64,000 nucleotides of DNA from a bacterium (GCA_029561455.1 JAKQIY010000065.1:317608-381607); one strand, 5' to 3'. Counted from the first letter of the stretch, positions 36,639-48,172 are shown. The notes: generated from the letters alone by a model not told the origin. Numbers and translations: made by a program.

Positions 36639-36655
36639 TTACCAGCGGCAGTTTT

Positions 36656-38317
36656 TTATGTTACAGCTAAATTTCTCTTGATGACTTTGCCCAGAAAATT
36701 TTTGGGTAAAAAATCCACAAACTCGATAAAGCGGGGGGTTTTATATTTTGCCAGTTTGCCTCGACAAAATGTTATTATCTCTTCCGGCGTTGCCTGGTGA
36801 TTTTCTTTTAACACCAGGAAGGCTTTGACGCACTGACCATAGTATTTATCCGGTATACCAATAACCGCTGCCTCGGACACACTTGGATGTTCTATTAAAA
36901 CTTTTTCCACTTCACCGGGATAGATATTTTCGCCCCCGAAAAAGATAATTTCTTTTTTTCGATCAGCAATAAAAAAATAACCGTCTTTATCTACCCTGGC
37001 AATATCACCGGTTTTCAACCATCCCTCGCGGGATAATACCTGTTCGGTTTCGTGCGGCATTTGCCAGTAACCAAGCATAACCTGCGGGCCTCTCACTTCA
37101 ATCTCACCGGTTTCTCCCACGTCGAGCGGTTCGCCGGTTTTCAAATCGACTATCCGGGCTTCGGTACCCGGCCAGGGCAGACCAATGCTGCCTTTTTTAT
37201 TAACGCCAAAGATTGGATTACAATGAGTGATTGGAGAAGCTTCGGACAAACCATAACCTTCAACCAGGCGTCCACCGGTAATTTCTTCAAACTCATTCTT
37301 TAAGGGTTGCGGTAACGGCGCTCCGCCGCTGATACAAACCCGGATGGATGAAAGGTTAATTTTGGTTTGCCGCGCAGCATTCACCAGCGCCGTATACATA
37401 GTGGGCACACCGGGGAAAATGGTAATTTTATAGCGCTGTAAATCGCTTAAAATTTTATCAACCCGGAAACGCGGGTGCAGTATCATGGTCGATTGACTAT
37501 AGATTGATAAATGATGACATACAGTCATTCCGTAACTGTGAATCAACGGTAACACCGTCATGATCACTTCTTCACCGTCCTGAAATTGAGTGATCCAGAC
37601 CCGCGCTTGTATAGTATTGGCAATAAGATTTTTATGGCTTAGCACAACCGCTTTGGGACTGCCGGTCACCCCGCCGGTATAGATCATAACCGCAGGATCT
37701 GTGGGTTTTACATCCTGCTGTGGTTGGTCCAGAATCCCTTTATTTAACAATTCCCGGAACAATAAAGTATCGACAAAAAACGGCGTTTTGTCGCGTTCCA
37801 TCTCAAATTTCTTTTTAATCTGCAGCGCCACATTCAGGAAAAACGGCATATACGATTCAATACCGGCAATAATAATATGCGCCAGGTCAAGTTCATAAAT
37901 GATTTTTTTTATCCTCGGCACTATCCGGTCGAATAAAATTGCGACTTTGGCGCCGCAATTACGCATCTGAAATTCCAGTTCCCGTTCGGCCAGTAACGGG
38001 TTGATCAATACATTTATTGCGCCAAGCTGCAATACCGCCCAATAAGCGATAATAAATTGCGGTATATTGGGCAGGGCAATGATTACCCGGTCGCCCTTGT
38101 TTACATTCAAAGATTTCAGACCTGAGGCAAAACGTGTCACAAGACTATTCAGGTGCCGGTATGTTATTTTATGACCGAAATACACCAGCGCCAACTTTTC
38201 AGGCTGCTTTTGTACACTCTCGGTCAGCAGACTGAACAGGTTCATATCAGGTATATCCAGCGTTTTGGGAACACTGGCTTCATAATTTTTAAGCCACAAT
38301 GCTTCTGTCATTACCAT
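36656..38317 (-). CDS. Long-chain acyl-CoA ligase (AMP-binding enzyme)
   Basis: 553 residues of the ANL superfamily: the phosphate-binding loop IYTGGVTGSPKAV (about 210), the GYGLSEASPITH motif (about 350), the hinge and adenine-ribose motif TGDIARVDKDGYFFIADRKKE, and the catalytic lysine region near the C-terminus in PKNFLGKVIKRNL. Such enzymes activate fatty acids as acyl-AMP and then acyl-CoA. The P-loop has GGV in place of the usual SGT, which still occurs in the family. Two in-frame ATGs six bases apart are possible starts. Probably membrane-associated fatty acid uptake or recycling. Confidence 0.9.
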   Translation of the reverse strand: MVMTEALWLKNYEASVPKTLDIPDMNLFSLLTESVQKQPEKLALVYFGHKITYRHLNSLVTRFASGLKSLNVNKGDRVIIALPNIPQFIIAYWAVLQLGAINVLINPLLAERELEFQMRNCGAKVAILFDRIVPRIKKIIYELDLAHIIIAGIESYMPFFLNVALQIKKKFEMERDKTPFFVDTLLFRELLNKGILDQPQQDVKPTDPAVMIYTGGVTGSPKAVVLSHKNLIANTIQARVWITQFQDGEEVIMTVLPLIHSYGMTVCHHLSIYSQSTMILHPRFRVDKILSDLQRYKITIFPGVPTMYTALVNAARQTKINLSSIRVCISGGAPLPQPLKNEFEEITGGRLVEGYGLSEASPITHCNPIFGVNKKGSIGLPWPGTEARIVDLKTGEPLDVGETGEIEVRGPQVMLGYWQMPHETEQVLSREGWLKTGDIARVDKDGYFFIADRKKEIIFFGGENIYPGEVEKVLIEHPSVSEAAVIGIPDKYYGQCVKAFLVLKENHQATPEEIITFCRGKLAKYKTPRFIEFVDFLPKNFLGKVIKRNLAVT

Positions 38318-38701
38318 CTGATGAATTTAATTCAATATTAAATATTATTTATCAATATCTACATACCGTTGGTTTTGCGTTTTTTTTCTGTTTGTTATAC
38401 GATATGTTTTGCTTTTATTTCCAAATTAATTTCAACATTATATTAACAGAAAAAATTCTCTGAAAAACAACAGCCTGTCCGCTTTCCGTTTAATCGGATC
38501 AACGGCAGGTAAGTGTTTATCATATACCCTGTAAATGTTCATTTGATATAAACAAGCCCGGATGTTAGTTATCCTCATTGTTATCCTGCTCTAAAAGTTA
38601 CCAATCCGTTTTTGGGCCTGTTCACAATTTTTGCACCTTTTTCACTATTCATAAATTATAAAGAAAAACATAAAAATCAAGTAAACAATGAACCAGTTTC
38701 A
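38318..38701. other. AT-rich intergenic stretch
   Basis: About 380 bases with no credible open frame. It separates the acyl-CoA ligase gene from the downstream end of the NapH-NapG-like gene and should contain the ligase promoter. An imperfect hairpin (cctgtccg ... cggcagg) lies near 38470-38507; nothing else is recognisable. Confidence 0.45.
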
Positions 38702-40231
38702 CTATTTAGCCGTAATTCTGGTATTATTAGACGAAGTAACAAAAATTCCTTTTTTGCCAACCAGGGGACATTTATTTTCACAAATACCGCAACCGATACA
38801 CAATTCTTCGTTTACCCATGGAAACTTGACGGTTCGCATGGTTCCGTCCAGTCCCCGCGCATCGTGAAGATCAAATTTGATAGCTTTATCCGGAACCGGA
38901 CAATGTTCTTCACAGACAAGACAATCTTCCTGGCTATACCAGGGTATACAGCGGGTTTTATCAAAATGAGCGGTGCCCATCTTAAACTTTTGTTTTTCCT
39001 CCAGGGCCAGTTCCACAATAGCCCCGGTTGGACACACCTTGCTGCATAAAATGCAGTTAAACTCACAATACCCCATAGCTGGAACTGAAATGGGGGACCA
39101 TATTCCTTCCCACCCGGCTTCAAAAACTGCCGGCTGCAGGCAGCCGCCGGTGGTTGAGCAAACCCGCACACACTCCTGACAACGTACACAGCGGTCAAGG
39201 AAATTCTTTTCATCCACAGCTCCAGGCGGACGAATGACAGCAGCGCTTTTGGTATCCTCACCCGATGCCGTTTTGAGCAGAGCCACACTCGCAAGCCCGG
39301 TAAAGCCGGCCTGCAACAAGCGTCGCCTGGAAAAATCTATATCGTTGCTGCCACGGTTTTTACCAAACTTGTACGATACGGCATGTGGTTTACAAACAGA
39401 CACACAATCCGCACATTCAATACATTCAACCGTATTGTTAATTGTATAATCATCCTCGATTGCATTCATTTTGCAACCGGACTGACATTTGCCGCATTTT
39501 GTACAGCTTGAGGAAACATAACGCTTGATCAAACGATACCGGGAGAACAATCCCAATAACGCCCCCAATGGACATAAATTTCGGCACCAGAATCGTTTAG
39601 AAATCAAACCCGGTAATAGAATTGCTGCAAAAAATAATACTACCGGTATTGATGATAAAAATTCGGGGCGCCCCACCGGCATAACAGTTTTTTGTAAAAA
39701 ATTATAAGCGCTGTAAACCTGCTCTTCCATCGCCCCGGTTGTGAATGCAAAATCAAAGACGCTGTTGACCAGGAATACAAAAGCGGGGTATATAACCAAC
39801 GTTACTACCCGCGTCAATATAACAATCGGGTCAAAAAACCAGGTTAATTGCAGGGAAAGCAACGCGGCGACCACAATAACAACCAGTATAAAAAATTTAA
39901 CCGACCGGAATACCACACTATCCCGTTCTTTACGCCGGCGCTTTTTTTGCCCCAATAATCGGTCATTTATATCAATAGTCGTGCCTAGCGGGCATATCCA
40001 GCCGCAGAAAAAACGCCCTAACGGTATGGCCAGTAATAAAAAAATCAGCCCCGGCAGTGCGGTAACAAGCACCGAACGCGAAGCTATCATGGTAGTTAAT
40101 GAAATTAACGGACTGGTATGAAAAAAGAGATCAACAGGTATACCCGTTTCCAAAGGATAACGGGTCTGCAAAAATAACAGGATAAAAAAAAGCAAGAATA
40201 GTAATTGCGATATTCGTCGCAAGAGCTTCAT
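38702..40231 (-). CDS. NapH-NapG-like polyferredoxin fusion
   Basis: About 509 residues from the ATG at 40231. The N-terminal half resembles NapH: four to five transmembrane helices and two conserved loops CGWICPLG (near 80) and CRNLCPLG (near 220), then two 4Fe-4S sites in CTKCGKCQSGCK and CIECADCVSVCKP. At about residue 300 a twin-arginine motif SRRRLLQAG with a hydrophobic helix follows, and then a NapG-like domain with four more 4Fe-4S clusters (CVRCQECVRVC, CEFNCILCSKVCP, CLVCEEHCP, CIGCGICENKCP). NapG and NapH are usually separate and pass quinol electrons to periplasmic reductases. No reductase is encoded here. The DUF362 gene lies 59 bases upstream. Confidence 0.85.
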   Translation of the reverse strand: MKLLRRISQLLFLLFFILLFLQTRYPLETGIPVDLFFHTSPLISLTTMIASRSVLVTALPGLIFLLLAIPLGRFFCGWICPLGTTIDINDRLLGQKKRRRKERDSVVFRSVKFFILVVIVVAALLSLQLTWFFDPIVILTRVVTLVIYPAFVFLVNSVFDFAFTTGAMEEQVYSAYNFLQKTVMPVGRPEFLSSIPVVLFFAAILLPGLISKRFWCRNLCPLGALLGLFSRYRLIKRYVSSSCTKCGKCQSGCKMNAIEDDYTINNTVECIECADCVSVCKPHAVSYKFGKNRGSNDIDFSRRRLLQAGFTGLASVALLKTASGEDTKSAAVIRPPGAVDEKNFLDRCVRCQECVRVCSTTGGCLQPAVFEAGWEGIWSPISVPAMGYCEFNCILCSKVCPTGAIVELALEEKQKFKMGTAHFDKTRCIPWYSQEDCLVCEEHCPVPDKAIKFDLHDARGLDGTMRTVKFPWVNEELCIGCGICENKCPLVGKKGIFVTSSNNTRITAK

Positions 40232-40290
40232 ATCATTTTCCCGCAACTATGGTGAACTGCTCAGGCCAGGCTTAAAAGATCAATCCTTGG

Positions 40291-41205
40291 TTAACCGGCT
40301 AAATCGATCTCTTTAATTTTTACAGTAGTCAGATCCAGTTTACCCATACCGCGTTGACTGGCATCATAAAGATACGGAATATCAGCGGGTTTGGCGCCAA
40401 ACAAGGTTACGGCATAAGCATCGGCAGCTACCCGGTCGGTTGCGGCGATCATGATCTTTTTTTCTTCAACATCTGCCAGGTTGCCGCCGGTAGGACCGTT
40501 ACGCACCAGAATTCGCCATGCATCGATTATCGTAAGCGCCGGTTTTACTACAGTATTAATATCGACGAGATTCGTATTTATTTCTTTGTGAATATTACCA
40601 CGATTGCCGCCCATAATTCCCATCATATTTTTAAAGCCAAGGGTATATTGAGAAATACCATGCACTTTGGCAATAGGCATGTTAATGAACACATCAAAAT
40701 CCAGCACATCGCGGTACAATGGCCAGGATTTTAACAGTTTACCTTCAGGTATGGGCACTTCCTGAAACCGGCTTTCAACAATATGCCGCACTTCTGCGCC
40801 GGCGTTTTTTGCAGCTTCTTCAATACCACTGTTCTTGTAACAACGCTCAGCCTGGTTACAGGTACGGTCAATTACCCGCACTCTTTTAGCGCCGGCAGCT
40901 AAACACATTTTTACTACTTCTGCAACAGCATCGGGATTGGTATTGGCGGCTTGTTCAGGATTCCTGTCCCAACCGATATTGGGTTTTAATAGAACTGTTT
41001 GTCCTTTTTTAACGAATCTGGTCATTCCCCCAAGTTCTTCTACCGCTTTACGAACCAGATCAGCGGGGGAACTGTTTTTGGTAATAACCAGTTCCGGCAT
41101 GTTTACGGTCGCTGCATTTAGACCTACTCCTGCTCCCGCTGTTGATAACAGTAAACCGGCGCTGGCGCCGGTTTTGATAAAATCTCTTCGGGTTATATTT
41201 TTCAT
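40291..41205 (-). CDS. Tat-exported DUF362 protein
   Basis: 304 residues from the ATG at 41205 (GGGAG nine bases upstream; the longer frame is rejected). The N-terminus carries a twin-arginine signal NITRRDFIKTGASAG with a hydrophobic run. The DUF362 domain follows with VLLKPNIGWDRNPEQAANTNP, KVHGISQYTLGFKNMMG and a final segment with AADAYAVTLFG. DUF362 proteins are often fused to or next to ferredoxins. Its position beside a polyferredoxin suggests a common electron-transfer or metal-related task in the periplasm. Function not established. Confidence 0.86.
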   Translation of the reverse strand: MKNITRRDFIKTGASAGLLLSTAGAGVGLNAATVNMPELVITKNSSPADLVRKAVEELGGMTRFVKKGQTVLLKPNIGWDRNPEQAANTNPDAVAEVVKMCLAAGAKRVRVIDRTCNQAERCYKNSGIEEAAKNAGAEVRHIVESRFQEVPIPEGKLLKSWPLYRDVLDFDVFINMPIAKVHGISQYTLGFKNMMGIMGGNRGNIHKEINTNLVDINTVVKPALTIIDAWRILVRNGPTGGNLADVEEKKIMIAATDRVAADAYAVTLFGAKPADIPYLYDASQRGMGKLDLTTVKIKEIDLAG

Positions 41206-41226
41206 AAAAAATACTCCCATATTAAG

Positions 41227-41251
41227 AAAAAGCCTGCTTTTACGCAGGCTT
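41227..41251 (-). terminator. Terminator after the TPR gene
   Basis: Stem aagcctgc / gcaggctt with a six-base loop, followed on the minus strand by TTTTTCTTAAT. It lies four bases after the TPR gene stop. It also sits just before the DUF362 start and so separates the two transcripts. Confidence 0.85.
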
Positions 41252-41255
41252 ATCA

Positions 41256-42281
41256 TTATTGAACTTTATTGAGTAAATCTATTTCATATTGGGCATTTTT
41301 CCGCCAGCGGCTGTCTTTGGCGGCTGCTTCAAAATATTCCTTGGCCTTGGCAGTGTTGCCTAATTGTTTGCAGGCTACACCGGCTTCAAAATTAGCGCCG
41401 CCTTTGTAACTACCTGGTTTTAACAGGCATTTTTCAGCAGCAGCCAGGGCTTCAGTATAATTACCTAATTTATTATTCATAGTTGCCAACTGAAAATTGG
41501 CGCGGTCATAATCGGCTTTAATCGCCAATGCATTTTCAAGAGCCAACACAGCTTGTTCAAGTTCGCCATTATTCATTAGCGCTTCACCCAGCATCGTAAA
41601 AGCGCGATAATGTTCCGGGTCTATTTGCGTTGCCATACGAAAATTCTTCACAGCACTGGAGAAATCTTTCATATCATTATAGACCAGGGCAAGATTATAA
41701 ATTATAGAGGCATCCTTTTGATCAATCTCCATCGCTTTTTGATATGCCGCAATAGACTCGGGATAATTTTTATTATCTTTATATGCGGAACCCAGCGCCG
41801 AAAAAGCCTTATCATACGAAGGATCTATTTCAACTGCTTTATTAAATGCCGCTATTGCCTCGTCCAATTTTCTTTGTTTGACAAAAGTCAAACCCTTGCC
41901 ATAATAAGCTTTAGAATAACCGGGGTCGAGACTGATCGCTTTGTCATAAGCTGCCAATGCTTCATCAAACTGACCTTTTTTGAATAATGTGTTGCCGTCA
42001 TTATAGGCGCGTTTGGCATTGTTGATCTTTTCCGTTAATGCGACATCGGAATTAATTTTATCACTCAGAACTTTTAATTCCGCTTGTAAAGAATCATATT
42101 CTTTTTTCAGTTTATCATACTCGTCTCTGGTAATGCCTTCCTGGCCCATTTTGGCGCGAACTTCATTTGCCTGTTGTATTTTTTGATTATACTGTTGTTG
42201 TAAATCCTGCGCCAATACGTTGCCGAACACAAAAAACAAAACCCCGATTAAAATACCGATAATTAAATTTTTCTTACTCAT
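41256..42281 (-). CDS. Secreted TPR repeat protein
   Basis: 341 residues from the ATG at 42281 (AAAGGT upstream). A signal peptide (cleavage near VLAQ) is followed by a coiled coil (about 27-80) and eight or so TPR units with the canonical YNDGNTLFKKGQFDEALAAYD, YYGKGLTFVKQRKLDEAIAAFN and similar phrases. TPR arrays bind proteins; the partner is unknown. A tRNA-Leu gene lies directly upstream, and a terminator follows. Probably periplasmic. Confidence 0.88.
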   Translation of the reverse strand: MSKKNLIIGILIGVLFFVFGNVLAQDLQQQYNQKIQQANEVRAKMGQEGITRDEYDKLKKEYDSLQAELKVLSDKINSDVALTEKINNAKRAYNDGNTLFKKGQFDEALAAYDKAISLDPGYSKAYYGKGLTFVKQRKLDEAIAAFNKAVEIDPSYDKAFSALGSAYKDNKNYPESIAAYQKAMEIDQKDASIIYNLALVYNDMKDFSSAVKNFRMATQIDPEHYRAFTMLGEALMNNGELEQAVLALENALAIKADYDRANFQLATMNNKLGNYTEALAAAEKCLLKPGSYKGGANFEAGVACKQLGNTAKAKEYFEAAAKDSRWRKNAQYEIDLLNKVQ

Positions 42282-42321
42282 TGACCTTTTCCCTTTTTTA
42301 TTAACCCTTACTATTATCAAG

Positions 42322-42404
42322 TGCCGAAGGCGGGATTTGAACCCGCACGCCGGTTAAGCACTACCCCCTCAAGATAGCGTGTCTACCAATTCCACCACTT
42401 CGGC
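42322..42404 (-). tRNA. tRNA-Leu (anticodon GAG)
   Basis: A class II tRNA of 83 bases with a long variable arm: acceptor GCCGAAG/CTTCGGC, D arm with TGGTGGAATTGGTAGACA, anticodon arm CTATC-TTGAGGG-GGTAG with anticodon GAG, T arm GCGGG-TTCAAAT-CCCGC and discriminator A. CCA is not encoded. It lies between secG and the TPR gene, on the same strand as both. Confidence 0.97.
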
Positions 42405-42413
42405 TTTGCTTTA

Positions 42414-42782
42414 TTATTGCTGTGGTACCGGATTCGGATTTGCAGCCGGTTCGGTTTCCAAAGGAGTTGCAGCTTCAGGTAAAGTACGCGCGGGAGACGC
42501 CATTTGCCGCTCACGTTCTCTTTCGACTATACTACGGTTATCTACGCTTCCTTTAGTAATCATACCAAGTAATAATGCGATCAACATAAACAATGTTGTT
42601 AGTATCGTGGTTATTCTCGTCAGGAATGGAGCGGAGCCACGGCCGCCAAACAATGTTCCCATAGTATCGGCGCCGCCGCCAAAAGTTCCGGCTAAACCGC
42701 CGCCTTTACCTGACTGGATAAGAATAACAAATACCAGCAAACCAGCGACAATAACAAACAAAAAAATTAACACATTATACAT
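42414..42782 (-). CDS. secG: Preprotein translocase subunit SecG
   Basis: 122 residues with two transmembrane helices (about 3-23 and 55-75) and the SecG signature ILIQSGKGGGLAGTFGGGADTMFG-like loop (IQSGKGGGLAGTFGGG). The tail (about 85-122) is proline- and alanine-rich. SecG joins SecY and SecE in the inner membrane channel. It follows tpiA by 37 bases, a gene order common in many bacteria, and is followed by tRNA-Leu. Confidence 0.94.
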   Translation of the reverse strand: MYNVLIFLFVIVAGLLVFVILIQSGKGGGLAGTFGGGADTMGTLFGGRGSAPFLTRITTILTTLFMLIALLLGMITKGSVDNRSIVERERERQMASPARTLPEAATPLETEPAANPNPVPQQ

Positions 42783-42819
42783 TTATTTTCAACCTTTCAA
42801 AATGATTTTTTGTTCTCTA

Positions 42820-43566
42820 TCAGGCGTTCACAATTCCAAGAAAAGAATCTGCTTTCAAAGAAGCGCCGCCAATTAAACCACCATCAATATCCGGTTGCTG
42901 CAACAGCTCTTTGGCATTTTCCGCTTTCATGCTGCCGCCATACTGGATTCTGATCGAATCCGCAAATTTTTTATCATACATACTAGCCAACAGGGTTCGT
43001 ATCATTTTATGAACCTGCTGCGCTTGCTCCGGGGTTGCTACCTTGCCGGTACCGATAGCCCAAACCGGTTCATAAGCGATAACAATAGTAGCAGCTTCTT
43101 CTTTACTTATACCAGCCAGGGCGCCGCGAACCTGTTTTTCAACAACCTGATCAGTTATTCCGCTTTCCCGTTCCTTCAGAACCTCGCCTACACAAATTAT
43201 TGGCGTTAGCCCGACGCTTAATGCTTTTTTTACTCTCTTGTTGACTGTTTCATCAGTTTCGTTAAAAAACTGGCGACGTTCTGAATGACCAATTATTACA
43301 AACTGACAGCCAACCGCTTTTAACATGTGCGCACAAACTTCACCGGTAAAAGCGCCCATATCTTCCCAATATACATTCTGTGCGCCCAAAGCTACCGGAG
43401 TATCTTTTATCACCTGGTGTACGGCATACAAGTCCGGGTATGGCGGGCATAGTACCACATCGACATCAAACTTGTTATATTTTTCCTTTATTTCTTCTGC
43501 CAGTTGAATTGCTTCAACGACAGTTTTATTCATTTTCCAATTGCCCGCTATTATCCGTTTTCTCAT
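42820..43566 (-). CDS. tpiA: Triosephosphate isomerase
   Basis: 248 residues, standard length. Catalytic residues are in place: Lys12 in AGNWKMNKT, His94 in IIGHSERRQ, Glu166 in VIAYEPVWAIGTG; the phosphate-binding IQYGGSMKAENAKELL and DGGLIGGASLK close the barrel. It interconverts dihydroxyacetone phosphate and glyceraldehyde-3-phosphate. AAAGGTC precedes the ATG. It is part of a glycolytic run with gapA and fba; pgk is absent from between gapA and tpiA, where it often lies. Confidence 0.98.
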   Translation of the reverse strand: MRKRIIAGNWKMNKTVVEAIQLAEEIKEKYNKFDVDVVLCPPYPDLYAVHQVIKDTPVALGAQNVYWEDMGAFTGEVCAHMLKAVGCQFVIIGHSERRQFFNETDETVNKRVKKALSVGLTPIICVGEVLKERESGITDQVVEKQVRGALAGISKEEAATIVIAYEPVWAIGTGKVATPEQAQQVHKMIRTLLASMYDKKFADSIRIQYGGSMKAENAKELLQQPDIDGGLIGGASLKADSFLGIVNA

Positions 43567-43653
43567 AATGACCTTTATTAAATAAATACCGGGCCGGCGG
43601 AAACCGGCCCATTTTATAAATTTTACATAACTGGTATTAAAAAAGTTCCCGAA

Positions 43654-44673
<1,020 letters not shown>

Positions 44674-44691
44674 CTAACAAAAATTTATGTT

Positions 44692-45618
<927 letters not shown>

Positions 45619-45818
45619 TTACGTTCCCTTTATTGTCTAAAATTTTATTGTGACTTTATATTTTAAGCTTTAGAAACAAGTTTATAAAAATACTGATATT
45701 TCAATAAAATGTCAAGAATTATTCTAGGCGAGAGCGTTCAAATATAAACTACCATGATGTTTTTGCCGGATTTTTTTAATTTTCTGTCTGGACAAATACA
45801 GGCAAAACCGGCAAAGAT

Positions 45819-46562
45819 TCAATCAACATCTTTATCTATTCGGGTTACAGAAATAGCAATAATCCGGCGCGCTCCGGCAGCGCGCAATACCCGCGCACAT
45901 TCATTCATAGTACTGCCGGTTGTGACCACATCATCGACCAACCCGATACTGACATGTTCTGTTGTTAACCCGTCAATTAAAGAAAAAGCGCCGGATACAT
46001 TTTTCATCCTTTCATAACGATCTTTACTCGCCTGTTGTTTGGTGCGGATATGGCGTTTTAACATCTCACGGACGGGGATGCCGGTGTGATGCGCTATCTC
46101 ATGCGCCAGTAATGCGGATTGGTTATAGCCCCGCTCTCGGTATCGTGAAGAGTGCAAAGGAACCGGCACAAGGACATCGATGGGCGGCATAGCGGCGCTG
46201 TCGATAATTGCTCTGCCGATAGCTTTTCCAAAAAAAAGCGCCAGTTGCGGTGTATTGCGATATTTGAACAAATGCACCAAGTGTTGAACCTTACCATCAT
46301 ATTGAAATACGGCCAGAGAAGCGTCAAACCAGTGTTGTGACTGACGTAAAAGTCCTGATTCGTTTATACTGATAAATGAGGGCTGAAGACGCTGTAATGA
46401 GTTCTCACAGATGGAGCATAAAAATTTCGCACTACCATTTAATCGTTCATGGCATAAAATACAGTTTGGCGGGTAGACAAAATTGAGCAGGGATTTCCAC
46501 AGTGTTTTCGTAATATTTTTAACTATAGATAGAAAAGCAAGTATCTTACCCACCAGGATCAC
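45819..46562 (-). CDS. comF: ComF-like phosphoribosyltransferase-fold protein
   Basis: 247 residues starting at a GTG. An N-terminal zinc finger has two CxxC pairs (NCILCHERL and FLCSICENSL), followed by the PRTase fold with LVPVPLHSSRYRERGYNQSALLA and the PRPP loop VGLVDDVVTTGSTMNEC. This is the ComF/GntX arrangement, associated with DNA uptake in competent bacteria. No other competence genes are nearby. A 200-base non-coding gap separates it from fba downstream. Confidence 0.91.
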   Translation of the reverse strand: MILVGKILAFLSIVKNITKTLWKSLLNFVYPPNCILCHERLNGSAKFLCSICENSLQRLQPSFISINESGLLRQSQHWFDASLAVFQYDGKVQHLVHLFKYRNTPQLALFFGKAIGRAIIDSAAMPPIDVLVPVPLHSSRYRERGYNQSALLAHEIAHHTGIPVREMLKRHIRTKQQASKDRYERMKNVSGAFSLIDGLTTEHVSIGLVDDVVTTGSTMNECARVLRAAGARRIIAISVTRIDKDVD

Positions 46563-46644
46563 CGCTACTTTACAATGATAAAAGATATTATACCTTAATT
46601 TATAAATTGAGGTTAAAGAAATTGAAATTTAACAATTATTGAAC

Positions 46645-46741
46645 GATGGGCAGATTCCTATTTATCATTTCAGCTATTTTTGTAATAACTATTTTTAAAT
46701 TATTCAACAATTTATCGATGTAGTGTGGGACACTGCCCATC
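46645..46741. repeat. Inverted repeat element between comF and the porin-like gene
   Basis: Arms gatgggcag (46645-46653) and ctgcccatc (46733-46741) enclose 79 bases of AT-rich DNA. It resembles a short non-autonomous palindromic element in layout, like those at the right end of the window. No coding frame inside. Confidence 0.5.
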
Positions 46742-46799
46742 CTACATGTCAATAAAGTATTATCAAAAATAACCTGTTCATACCCGGCCCTGGAACAAT

Positions 46800-46827
46800 G
46801 GTTGTCCGGGTTTACACCCGGACAACC
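46800..46827. repeat. Perfect 12-base palindrome
   Basis: Arms ggttgtccgggt and acccggacaacc with a four-base loop. It lies 14 bases downstream of the porin-like gene stop. There is no T-run, so it may be a REP-like or mRNA-stabilising hairpin rather than a terminator. Confidence 0.6.
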
Positions 46828-46840
46828 GTCATCACATCAA

Positions 46841-48172
46841 TTAAAACTGGTATGAGAATACAAGTTTCGGCTCAATTCTTTCCTGTGGTTTATATTCTTT
46901 GGAATTGGGTGAGGTTTCAACATAAGTCCAAATGTAATCCATATAAAGGATCAGGTATGGCTTGATTTTATAACCGAGGCCGACGCGGGCAACGCTGCGG
47001 TTATCCAGCGTAAACACATCTTCGACGGTTTCTATCTGCATTTTATCATAGGTGGCATGAGCAGCAATAGCCGGCACTGCATCCGGAGCATCGGCGGCAA
47101 AGTGTAAAATACCACTATGTTTGACGTCATCCAGGCGGCTGAACATACCCAGTAAACGAACTTTATTGCCCATGAGATTTCCCATCAACTCGCCAAACAC
47201 ACCCTTGGTATCTTCATTAATGCCTTTCAAATAATCAATTTTATGCATTCCGGTGGACTGGTAACGTTCAACTTCATAAAAAGCATTAAAGAAGGAAGGC
47301 ACAAATTCTTTACCCAGCCAGCGGCGTTCCAATTTGGCGGATAAATCGATCAATCCTGCCAGGTTACCCAGAGTTACCATAACGCCAACCGCCTGGCCGC
47401 TGCCATAAGTTTTGGAAGTACTGTCGATAGTGCTGAAACCGGAAATTTGCGCCCAGTCATAATACAACATGGAATTTAACAGACCGGACTTGAATAATGG
47501 TAATTCCGCATCCAGGCCGAATACGGAAGCAGCATCATCGGTATCGATGCTGGCGTCTGGATCAAAATCGCGCGCATAAGAAGCGCCCATAGCAAAATTT
47601 TTAATTATAGGAATATCCACAACACCGGTCAAGGGACGGAAATAGCCGCGTCCGGCTATCAATTCGGAACGTCCCAAATTACTGGTTACTGTTTCAAAAC
47701 CGAATTTGCCGAAATCCAGGTCAAATGCCAAACCGATTTTACGGTTATCATAAGAAGCTTCGTTGGTATAGTAATTGACGATGAAACCATGCCCCAAACG
47801 CGCGGCATCCAAAGTTCCAACCCTGGCGTAAACCGGATCCAGTTTATTACCCCAGCGGATATAACGGACAACCCGGAAATAATCATAACTCTGGTCCCAA
47901 TCTTCCTTGCGAATTTCACCGGATTCTGCATTGTACAACAGGTTCACATTCAAACCAATACCAAGTTTTCCAAAAGCCAATTCCGGTCTGAAATTGAGAG
48001 TAAAATAAGTCTCTTTGCCGCCGTCTTCATCAATGACGGCCATACCTATTCCACCCATCATCAAACCGCCTTCCTGTCCCATATACCCCAACCCGCCATC
48101 GGCATACTGGGCAAAACTGATGCCCGTTAAGAAAAGGACAAACAAAGATAACAGTACGACAGTTTTTTTCAT
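46841..48172 (-). CDS. Outer-membrane beta-barrel (porin-like) protein
   Basis: 443 residues with a signal peptide (cleavage near SFAQ), a glycine- and methionine-rich start (GGLGYMGQEGGLMMGGIGMA), and about 16 alternating amphipathic strands, for example TYFTLNFRPELAFGKLGIGLNVNLLYN and RVGLGYKIKPYLILYMDYIWTYVE. It ends in PKLVFSYQF with a terminal Phe, the signal for outer-membrane insertion. An AAGGAG site precedes the ATG. It lies about 125 bases upstream of nothing recognisable as a partner; its role as porin or structural barrel is inferred. Confidence 0.8.
   Translation of the reverse strand: MKKTVVLLSLFVLFLTGISFAQYADGGLGYMGQEGGLMMGGIGMAVIDEDGGKETYFTLNFRPELAFGKLGIGLNVNLLYNAESGEIRKEDWDQSYDYFRVVRYIRWGNKLDPVYARVGTLDAARLGHGFIVNYYTNEASYDNRKIGLAFDLDFGKFGFETVTSNLGRSELIAGRGYFRPLTGVVDIPIIKNFAMGASYARDFDPDASIDTDDAASVFGLDAELPLFKSGLLNSMLYYDWAQISGFSTIDSTSKTYGSGQAVGVMVTLGNLAGLIDLSAKLERRWLGKEFVPSFFNAFYEVERYQSTGMHKIDYLKGINEDTKGVFGELMGNLMGNKVRLLGMFSRLDDVKHSGILHFAADAPDAVPAIAAHATYDKMQIETVEDVFTLDNRSVARVGLGYKIKPYLILYMDYIWTYVETSPNSKEYKPQERIEPKLVFSYQF

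Noticed and set aside
43567..43653. Hidden pgk remnant between gapA and tpiA
   Set aside because: The gap is only 87 bases and has no similarity to phosphoglycerate kinase.
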